This document shows positions 1-5,310 of a stretch of DNA of 5,310 nt, one piece after another (position 1 is the first letter of the stretch; each line of letters opens with the position of its first letter). The translations under genes and the position numbers were made by a program. The notes beneath the pieces are model-generated. The model saw only the letters and a program-made list of their open reading frames with translations, had not been told where the DNA came from and did not search any database. This DNA is from Bacteroidota bacterium. Lineage in GTDB: Bacteria; Bacteroidota; Bacteroidia; Bacteroidales; UBA10428. Location of the stretch: positions 1 through 5,310 of the forward strand of contig JAHEEB010000374.1 in NCBI GenBank assembly GCA_024640925.1. The letters run 5' to 3'.

Positions 1-30
1 GAGGCTATCTTTACAGGTAGCCTTTTTTTT
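1..30 (+). terminator. Rho-independent terminator of an upstream gene
   Basis: Bases 2-10 pair with 15-23 (AGGCTATCT with AGGTAGCCT, one T-G wobble at 8/17) around a TTAC loop at 11-14. An uninterrupted run of eight T follows at 23-30. This is a textbook intrinsic terminator for transcription on the + strand, so a + strand gene must end just before the window. It also separates that gene from the sensor-phosphatase at 204, which therefore probably has its own promoter. The stem could work only weakly in the other direction because no T run lies on that side within the window. Confidence 0.85.
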
Positions 31-66
31 ATTTTTAGAGCTGATGAATAACATCACATATAACGG

Positions 67-108
67 AAATAGTTTATTTACTCTATTACAATTTTCAATA
101 AACTATTT
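67..108. repeat. 12-bp perfect inverted repeat in the leader of the sensor-phosphatase gene
   Basis: AAATAGTTTATT at 67-78 is exactly complementary to AATAAACTATTT at 97-108, with an 18-base AT-rich spacer at 79-96. The match stops cleanly on both sides. It lies between the upstream terminator and the candidate promoter. It could be a pair of binding half-sites for a regulator, or an RNA stem if transcription starts further upstream. It has no T tail on the + strand and is almost all A/T, so it is unlikely to be a terminator. The match is seen directly; the role is unknown. Confidence 0.5.
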
Positions 109-140
109 AAGAATGTGGGTTTATTTCATTATTTTTATAA

Positions 141-161
141 GATGCAAGTCACATTTGCATC
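141..161. promoter_or_regulatory. 7-bp inverted repeat, possible operator
   Basis: GATGCAA at 141-147 and TTGCATC at 155-161 are perfect inverted repeats separated by GTCACAT. The 21-bp span and 14-bp centre-to-centre distance are compatible with a dimeric DNA-binding protein. Its right arm overlaps the TTTG at 154-157, which I propose as the -33 element of the promoter for the gene at 204, so a bound protein could block or assist RNA polymerase. No T run follows on the + strand, which argues against a terminator. The repeat is seen; the operator role is inferred. Confidence 0.4.
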
Positions 162-185
162 AAAAATAGATATCGAATAATTTAG
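154..185 (+). promoter_or_regulatory. Candidate Bacteroidota-type promoter for the sensor-phosphatase gene
   Basis: Bacteroidota primary promoters carry a -33 TTTG and a -7 TAnnTTTG about 19-21 bases apart. Here TTTG at 154-157 is followed after 20 bases by TAATTTAG at 178-185, which matches the -7 consensus except for A in place of the third T. Transcription would start around 190, leaving a short leader before the ATG at 204. With one mismatch in AT-rich DNA this is a moderate call. The overlap with the inverted repeat at 141-161 makes it somewhat more credible as a regulated site. Confidence 0.35.
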
Positions 186-203
186 TTTTTTTCAAGCAAA
201 TTC

Positions 204-3200
204 ATGAATATCAGGAAAATATTAACAATACTAATGACGCTGTTGTTAATAAACAACCTGATTGCCGTATATGATAATTCTGTTGAAATAATTTCTGTTT
301 CCAGTGGATTACCTAATTCCTCTATAAATTATCTGAGTATTGGTCAGAAAGGAAATCTTTTGGTTGGCACAAATAATGGATTGTATTTATATGATGGATA
401 TCAATTCATGGAAAAAAACATCACCCCTTTCAATTCTCAACTTCTTTCAAATGATATTACTTTTATTTCTGAAGATAAGAAGGGAAATATCTGGCTAATT
501 GCTAAAAACGACATTCTGTTTATCAGTTCAGCCACTAATCGTACAAGTCAGGTTCTGAAATCCAGCTATGACACATTCAGGCAGTTAATTTCCTGCGACC
601 TGAATAACTTAACATTTATTTTATGCAATGATAGTATTTTGTGTGTTGACGCGGAAAATCTACACACAAAAACTATTTACAAAACCGAAATGGAACCAAT
701 TAAATGCGTTTCAATCTATCAAAAAGACCTTTTCATTCTTTCTCCTGAAAAATTAATTATTTATAACACAGAAAACTTTTCAAATGAAGTGTTTTCAATA
801 AGAACCGGTATTATAGAATCAAACCAGACTTTTTTGTATTCAATTGACAGAGACAATTTAATCTGCATTTCCGGGAAGAAACTTATTCATATCGACCTGA
901 AAAAAAATACACAAGATATCATTTATACTTTTCCCTCCATTGCCATTTCTTCATCTTTTGCTGGCAATTCCTTATGTGTTTCCACATCAAACGATGTGTA
1001 TTGTTTACTGTTTGGATCCAAATACAATGTTACTTCTTTCTCAAAAGAATATTCAAATGAAGAACTGTCACTACATCAAATCACTCATGATAGGAATGGT
1101 TTAATCTGGGGTGTTTCGGGAAAGGGGATCGTTAAAATAAATACAAATTCAAGAAAGATCAATTCGGAAGATTTAAATAATATCTTATCAAACAAATATA
1201 ATATCAGAAAGATTGTGTTTGAAGGTTCAAAACAAGGTTTTGTTTTACCTGTCAATAATAACCTGAGTTTTTATAATACGACCAATAAGCTGGTATATCA
1301 TTTGCCCATTGACTATTGCAGTGCTGCATATCTTTTAGATACGAACATTATACTTCTTGGAATAAAAAACAAAATTTTGAAGCTTAATCTTTCAAATAAA
1401 CAGATAATCGAAAGTTTTTCAATCGGAGAAACAATCGTTAATTCTTTCGAAAAAGATGGTGATGAAATATGGGTAGCGGCAAAAAATGGTCTATACCTAT
1501 ATGATAGGGGGAAGATAAACAAAAAATTTTCTGGAGATATCAAAAAGTTTATTAAATCAGGGAATTATATTTTTTTTATTTCATCAGAAGAATTAGGCAA
1601 AATTGATTTGATTAGCAGTAAATCAACAATGATTAATAAAGGAACTCCATTTAATGACATTATTCTGAATAATGGAATAATATGTGTAGCTTCAAATGAT
1701 GGATTATATTTGATTAATAAGGCATCGGACAAAAAAACCGACTATTTAAAAAAGATAACACACGGGAATATTTCTTCTTTGATAAATAGTTCAAACTTAT
1801 CTGAAATATGGTTTACAACCGAGTCAGATATTAGCTGTTATAATTTTGAAACGAAGAAAATCTTAAAATTAGGTTATGATGATGGAATAAGAAAGAATAC
1901 ATTTATAGTGGGAGGTGCATTAAGAGGCATAAATAGTGAACTGGCATTTGTAACAGAAAATAAAATTATTCATTTCTATCCTGAATTGATTTTCAGGAAT
2001 AAAAATCTTCAGAAAGTAATCATTTCCTCAATTTTATTCTCAGGAAAAGGAGAAACTTTTAGAGTTATTTATCCATTATCTGATACAATTAAAAAAACCA
2101 ACAATGTTCAATATGTTCAGATATTCTTCTCAACAAATGATTTGTATTCTCCAAAACATGTAAGGTATTTATATACCATTGTCCCCCAGGGGAAAGCAGA
2201 CAATTGGAAAGAGCTTGAAAACAACTCATTATTGTTAAGCGGAATGGCTCCCGGAATATATAGCCTTAAAGTCAAAGCAATTAACAGTCATGGTGAAGTT
2301 AGTAAAGAAAGTTCTAATTATACATTTATAGTCAGAGCTCCTTTTTATCAGTCAAGAGCAGGTTTTATCCTTTTTGTTGTATTGTTTATACTAATCATCT
2401 TGTTCCTTATTCAATTTCGAACCAGGAATTTAAGAAAGATAAACCGGGAGTATAAAGAAAAAGAAAGGATAGCAAAAAAAATTGAACAACAAAAGGAGGA
2501 GTTATCATTAAAGAATAAAAACATTACTGATAGTATTAATTATGCCCGCAGGATACAAATTGCCATGATGCCTTCTGCAAAGTTGTTTAAAGCATATTTT
2601 CCCGATTCGTTTCTTCTACATATGCCAAAAGATATTGTTAGTGGTGATTTTTATTGGGTTAATCATGTAGAGGATAAAGTTTTTTTCTCTGCTGTCGATT
2701 GTACAGGCCATGGTGTTCCAGGAGCTTTCATGTCAATAATCGGAGTTGAGCTTTTCAGAAGGATTACAGAAATAGAAAAAATAACTTCACCATCGGGGGT
2801 ATTGAATAGTTTAAGCAAGAACTTCGAGCGCGTATTTGGTGATGTAGATGAGATGAAACTTCGGGATGGTATGGACCTGGCTTTTTGTTCTTTAAATATA
2901 GAACAGACTCAGCTTGAATTTGCTGGAGCATTTAATCCAATCTACATCATTCGCGACAATTCAATTATTGAAGTTAAAGGAGACAGGTATTCTGTAGGTG
3001 TTTATCACGAAGATGATGTAACCCGTTCTTTTAACAATCATGTGATAAGCTTAAACGATGGAGACATTATTTATATTTTCACAGATGGATTTGCGGATCA
3101 ATTTGGTGGACCAGAGGGTAAAAAGTATAAATACAGACGTTTTAGGCATTTATTGCTTGCTTTGCATCAATTGCCTATGCAAAAGCAAGAAGAATTTCTA

Positions 3201-3290
3201 CGAAAGAATATATTGGAATGGAAGGGAGACCTTGATCAGGTTGATGATATTCTTGTTATGGGTTTAAGAATACATCAGACAAAACTATAA
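204..3290 (+). CDS. Transmembrane Reg_prop/Y_Y_Y sensor fused to a SpoIIE-type PP2C serine/threonine phosphatase
   Basis: This 1028-residue protein probably senses a periplasmic signal and dephosphorylates a cytoplasmic Ser/Thr phosphoprotein. Residues 1-22 form a signal peptide (MNIRK, then a hydrophobic stretch ending LIA), which supports this start; no Shine-Dalgarno sequence precedes it. Residues 34-593 hold about 14 degenerate Reg_prop repeats by eye, fitting two seven-bladed propellers. The clearest are near 34-65 (SGLPN, VGTNNGLYLYDG), 299-310, 412-437, 483-506 and 534-546, and the last ends F-Y-P at 593. A Y_Y_Y domain covers about 637-712, a membrane helix 719-738 and a basic/acidic coiled coil 742-775. 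The linker DSINYARRIQIAMMPS (776-791) leads into the PP2C domain. Its expected motifs are all present: SGDFYW with D815, D832-C-T-G-H-G, D888-G-M-D, A-G-A-F-N-P at 907-912, F-T-D961-G and D1014-D1015, so it should be active. Most proteins with this sensor end in a histidine kinase, making the phosphatase output less common. Two TAA stops in frame end the gene (3288-3293). The natural substrate, often a STAS-domain protein, is not in the window. Confidence 0.93.
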   Translation: MNIRKILTILMTLLLINNLIAVYDNSVEIISVSSGLPNSSINYLSIGQKGNLLVGTNNGLYLYDGYQFMEKNITPFNSQLLSNDITFISEDKKGNIWLIAKNDILFISSATNRTSQVLKSSYDTFRQLISCDLNNLTFILCNDSILCVDAENLHTKTIYKTEMEPIKCVSIYQKDLFILSPEKLIIYNTENFSNEVFSIRTGIIESNQTFLYSIDRDNLICISGKKLIHIDLKKNTQDIIYTFPSIAISSSFAGNSLCVSTSNDVYCLLFGSKYNVTSFSKEYSNEELSLHQITHDRNGLIWGVSGKGIVKINTNSRKINSEDLNNILSNKYNIRKIVFEGSKQGFVLPVNNNLSFYNTTNKLVYHLPIDYCSAAYLLDTNIILLGIKNKILKLNLSNKQIIESFSIGETIVNSFEKDGDEIWVAAKNGLYLYDRGKINKKFSGDIKKFIKSGNYIFFISSEELGKIDLISSKSTMINKGTPFNDIILNNGIICVASNDGLYLINKASDKKTDYLKKITHGNISSLINSSNLSEIWFTTESDISCYNFETKKILKLGYDDGIRKNTFIVGGALRGINSELAFVTENKIIHFYPELIFRNKNLQKVIISSILFSGKGETFRVIYPLSDTIKKTNNVQYVQIFFSTNDLYSPKHVRYLYTIVPQGKADNWKELENNSLLLSGMAPGIYSLKVKAINSHGEVSKESSNYTFIVRAPFYQSRAGFILFVVLFILIILFLIQFRTRNLRKINREYKEKERIAKKIEQQKEELSLKNKNITDSINYARRIQIAMMPSAKLFKAYFPDSFLLHMPKDIVSGDFYWVNHVEDKVFFSAVDCTGHGVPGAFMSIIGVELFRRITEIEKITSPSGVLNSLSKNFERVFGDVDEMKLRDGMDLAFCSLNIEQTQLEFAGAFNPIYIIRDNSIIEVKGDRYSVGVYHEDDVTRSFNNHVISLNDGDIIYIFTDGFADQFGGPEGKKYKYRRFRHLLLALHQLPMQKQEEFLRKNILEWKGDLDQVDDILVMGLRIHQTKL

Positions 3291-3327
3291 TAAAGGGTTG
3301 AATAAACGGCAGGTTAATAAAAGAGTA

Positions 3328-5061
3328 TTAGTTCGTTTCTATTTTTAAAAGTTGTTCCATCTTCTTTAAAAGTACTTCTACCTGAAATGGTTTGCTAATG
3401 TAATCATTCATACCAGCTGCAAGACATGCTTCCTTGTCTCCCGATAGTGCGTTTGCTGTAATTGCAATAATAGGCGTATGAAGGTTTGTGCTGGCTTCAA
3501 GTTCTCTGATTTTCTTTGTTGCTACAATACCATTCATTATAGGCATCTGAATATCCATTAGAATAAGGTCATAACGTGTTGTGCCAAATTTATCAAGTGC
3601 TTCTTTACCGTTATTGGCCAAGTCAATATTTTTTACTTTGCCTTTTAAACTTAGCAGAACAATTTTTTGATTTATTGAATTGTCTTCAACAAGAAGAATA
3701 TTTGCATCCCTAAGTTCAGAGGCTCTATCCTGATATATTATTTCAGGTTTTTCTCTTTCTACAGCAACAATTTGAGAGGCCGCTTTATTTAGTTTTAAGG
3801 TAAATCTGAATAAAGTTCCTGCTACATTTGTATCGATCTGACCTTTATATAAGTTTACAATTTTTTGAGCAATAGAGAAGTCATAAATCAATTCAGCATT
3901 CGTCTCAATATCATGGCTGACTTCGTTAAGAATATTTATCAGATAGTAATTTTTATCGGTTTTAATAACTTTAAAACGAGGACATATAAAACTAAAGGAT
4001 AACACAGGTAATGTTTGATCTTCGTGCTCGTAAGCGATCTCAATTTCAAGATCCTGTTTATCTTTTATACATGCGGTTTTAATAAAATTCTCAACAAGAG
4101 TTAAAAACAATTGTTTGATTCTTATTGGATCACCAATAAAGTTGTCTTTTATAGGATTAAAAAGCTTAATATCTAGAATATCTTTGTGTTGATTTTCGAA
4201 AAGCTTTAGAGTGCTTTCAATTGTTGAGTGAAGGTTAAATTTTATGTTGGTCTTTATTTCATCGTCCAAATCAACGGTAGAAATCTTTACAATATTATTA
4301 ACAACGTTTACAAGGTTATTTGTCGAGGCAATTATTGTTTCAAACAGATCTCTTTGGTCGGGCTCAAGTTTTGCCTGATTAACCATTGTAGAAATGAGGG
4401 TGATATTATTAAGTGGAGTTCTAATCTGATGTGAAAGCCTGGATAAAAATTCATCACGCATTTTTATCTCCTCATTGTTTTGAGATATTTTTTGTTTCAG
4501 ACGTTCATTATTGAAAGATTTCAAATATTCAAAAAAATATAACATCAGGTGAATACCTAGGTAGGCGCCAATTATTCGCAGTCCTGAAGCTAAATCATAC
4601 ACATATGCACCCGAAAAAGTTCTGCTAAAAACAATTAGCAAGCCAATAATTAAAAGAAGGCTCAGGGAGTATATCGAACCTATTTTTAATCCCTTAAGGC
4701 TTATTGCAATCACAGGAAAGAGTAATACCCAAAGCAACCCCGACCCGGTTGCTCCACCAATAAACAAAATATAGGTAAGAATAATCCCACAATATAGGAC
4801 TATAGCTGTAGAGCAGAAAAGAATATTATATTTAAAGAAAAGGACTTTAAAATTGATGAAAATTACGAAGCAGGAGAATAACATAATTCCGGCAAGCAAG
4901 TAATCTCCAAAAAAAGTACTGGTTAAAGCAAATAAAATGAAATAAATAAAAAGGAGTATGCTTGAAAAACTAATTAATATAACCTGATTAAGCTGTTCGA
5001 TAGATAACGATTTATCAGCTTTATTCTTTATGTAATCGATAATTATCGTTAGTAACTTCAT
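3328..5061 (-). CDS. Membrane-bound hybrid histidine kinase with degenerate ATPase domain and C-terminal receiver
   Basis: This 577-residue signalling protein has about six membrane helices at roughly 27-48, 53-72, 79-101, 108-122, 128-147 and 160-180, with G-G-A-T-G-S-G-L-L-W between the third and fourth. I do not recognise a named sensor family. A coiled coil (181-202) leads to a HisKA domain with phosphoacceptor H211 in SHQIRTPLN; Gln replaces the usual acidic residue after His. The ATPase-like domain (about 275-425) keeps N-box N325 and K328. The G1 box (DxGxG) is replaced near C360-P-R-F, and the glycine-rich G2 box by L-I-Y-D-F-S-I-A at 391-398, so ATP binding is doubtful. The receiver (453-573) is intact: E459/D460, phosphoacceptor D503 in MDIQMP, T535 and K557. 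I chose ATG at 5061 over an in-frame TTG at 5076, which adds only five residues. The gene is convergent with the sensor-phosphatase, 37 bases away, and divergent from the gene at 5268. No promoter could be recognised upstream of it. Hybrid-kinase architecture is certain; catalytic activity is not. Confidence 0.92.
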   Translation of the reverse strand: MKLLTIIIDYIKNKADKSLSIEQLNQVILISFSSILLFIYFILFALTSTFFGDYLLAGIMLFSCFVIFINFKVLFFKYNILFCSTAIVLYCGIILTYILFIGGATGSGLLWVLLFPVIAISLKGLKIGSIYSLSLLLIIGLLIVFSRTFSGAYVYDLASGLRIIGAYLGIHLMLYFFEYLKSFNNERLKQKISQNNEEIKMRDEFLSRLSHQIRTPLNNITLISTMVNQAKLEPDQRDLFETIIASTNNLVNVVNNIVKISTVDLDDEIKTNIKFNLHSTIESTLKLFENQHKDILDIKLFNPIKDNFIGDPIRIKQLFLTLVENFIKTACIKDKQDLEIEIAYEHEDQTLPVLSFSFICPRFKVIKTDKNYYLINILNEVSHDIETNAELIYDFSIAQKIVNLYKGQIDTNVAGTLFRFTLKLNKAASQIVAVEREKPEIIYQDRASELRDANILLVEDNSINQKIVLLSLKGKVKNIDLANNGKEALDKFGTTRYDLILMDIQMPIMNGIVATKKIRELEASTNLHTPIIAITANALSGDKEACLAAGMNDYISKPFQVEVLLKKMEQLLKIETN

Positions 5062-5187
5062 GAAAATAAGATACAATATGTTTAATCCTATTATTTTGTA
5101 TGTATAAATATAGTTAAAAAAAAAGAAAATATAGAAATCGGCATGAAAATAGCTAGTTGTTTATTTATAAATATCGGATTATATTTA

Positions 5188-5203
5188 TTTAAAATATTTT
5201 AAA
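5188..5203. repeat. 16-bp all-A/T palindrome in the divergent intergenic region
   Basis: TTTAAAATATTTTAAA is a perfect palindrome centred between 5195 and 5196. It consists only of A and T in a very AT-rich stretch, so chance is a serious explanation. It sits near the middle of the 206-base gap between the hybrid kinase start and the gene at 5268, where it could act as a bent or easily melted segment or a binding site shared by both promoters. Confidence 0.25.
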
Positions 5204-5239
5204 ATCAGGATAGACAATCATACTTTATAGTTTTTAATA

Positions 5240-5247
5240 TACGTTTA
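5240..5247 (+). promoter_or_regulatory. Weak candidate -7 element for the gene starting at 5268
   Basis: TACGTTTA matches the Bacteroidota -7 consensus TAnnTTTG at five of the six fixed positions and lies 20 bases before the ATG at 5268. No TTTG or TTG is found about 20 bases further upstream, so the -33 element is missing or diverged. The adjoining palindrome at 5246-5262 overlaps its last two bases. This is a tentative call. Confidence 0.2.
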
Positions 5248-5262
5248 AATCTTAAAGATTTA
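5246..5262. promoter_or_regulatory. 17-bp palindrome next to the start codon, possible operator
   Basis: TAAATCTTAAAGATTTA is a perfect palindrome with 8-bp arms (5246-5253 and 5255-5262) around a single central A. It ends five bases before the ATG at 5268 and would lie at or just after the transcription start of that gene. A one-base centre suits a dimeric repressor site better than a stable RNA hairpin. It contains a G and a C pair and so is less trivially explained by AT content than the palindrome at 5188-5203. The role is inferred. Confidence 0.35.
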
Positions 5263-5267
5263 TTTTC

Positions 5268-5310
5268 ATGATTAATGTTACAAAAAGGCTATCGGTATTA
5301 TTATTGCTGT
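5268..5310 (+). CDS. Start of a gene for a probable exported protein, cut by the window edge
   Basis: An open frame begins with ATG at 5268 and runs off the window after 14 codons, reading MINVTKRLSVLLLL. Two basic residues (K6, R7) followed by a leucine-rich stretch look like the n- and h-regions of a signal peptide, so the product is probably exported, a lipoprotein, or a membrane protein. A candidate -7 element and a palindrome lie just upstream, and the hybrid kinase gene diverges on the other side. Nothing about the mature protein can be seen. Whether this short frame is a real gene depends on sequence beyond the window. Confidence 0.55.
   Translation, partial: MINVTKRLSVLLLL

Noticed and set aside
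142..180. Twelve-codon upstream open frame ahead of the sensor-phosphatase
   Set aside because: It is too short to judge, has no ribosome-binding signal, and its start coincides with an inverted repeat that explains the sequence better.
900..907. Run of eight A in the sensor-phosphatase (and eight T at 1570-1577) as possible phase-variation tracts
   Set aside because: Runs of this length are common throughout the AT-rich window, and the frame is open across both. Nothing points to selected slippage.
1313..1543. Open frame of 76 codons on the - strand inside the sensor-phosphatase gene
   Set aside because: It lies wholly within a well-supported gene, has no recognisable domain, and its length is expected by chance opposite coding AT-rich sequence.
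3058..3267. Open frame of 69 codons on the + strand in another frame of the PP2C domain
   Set aside because: It overlaps conserved PP2C motifs read in the main frame (F-T-D-G and D-D) and shows no features of its own.
4228..4434. Open frame of 68 codons on the + strand opposite the HisKA region
   Set aside because: It is antisense to conserved kinase sequence including the H box, with no promoter or domain evidence.
5062..5076. In-frame TTG start extending the hybrid kinase by five residues
   Set aside because: No ribosome-binding sequence favours it, TTG is rare as a start, and the ATG at 5061 shares its context with the next gene's start.
5116..5124. Nine-A run (T run on the - strand) as a terminator facing the hybrid kinase
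   Set aside because: No stem precedes the T run on the - strand, and it lies upstream of the kinase start, so a terminator is not supported.

Overview
The window is AT-rich DNA with long A and T runs, little Shine-Dalgarno sequence ahead of its start codons, and protein families typical of Bacteroidota: a two-component-regulator (Reg_prop) propeller with a Y_Y_Y domain, and a SpoIIE/PP2C domain preceded by the S-I-N-Y-A-R-R-I-Q-x-A-M-x-P-S linker common in that phylum. I infer a Bacteroidota member, possibly from the Bacteroidales/Marinilabiliales. A finer placement cannot be supported from this sequence alone.

Layout. Positions 1-30 hold an intrinsic terminator for a gene that lies upstream, outside the window. 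Positions 31-203 are a leader region with two clear inverted repeats and a candidate Bacteroidota-type promoter. Positions 204-3290 (+) encode a 1028-residue transmembrane sensor-phosphatase: signal peptide, about 14 propeller repeats (two seven-bladed propellers), Y_Y_Y domain, one membrane helix, short coiled coil and a cytoplasmic PP2C/SpoIIE phosphatase. A 37-base gap separates it from a convergent gene at 3328-5061 (-), a 577-residue hybrid histidine kinase with about six membrane helices, a HisKA domain, a strongly degenerate ATPase domain and an intact receiver. Positions 5062-5267 are a divergent intergenic region. A third gene starts at 5268 (+), and only its first 14 codons, resembling a signal peptide, are in the window.

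How the genes may work together. Both complete genes are envelope-spanning signalling proteins. The first would sense a periplasmic ligand, possibly a glycan by analogy with other Reg_prop sensors, and dephosphorylate a cytoplasmic phosphoprotein such as a STAS-domain anti-sigma antagonist. No such partner or its kinase is in the window. The second has the phosphoacceptor His and all receiver residues but lacks recognisable G1 and G2 nucleotide-binding boxes. It may therefore be a pseudokinase or a phosphorelay acceptor rather than an ordinary sensor kinase. The two genes are convergent, so they are not an operon, and any functional link between them is inference.

The most interesting items are the degenerate kinase core with its intact receiver, the inverted repeats ahead of the sensor-phosphatase, and the palindrome and mirrored start contexts in the divergent region.
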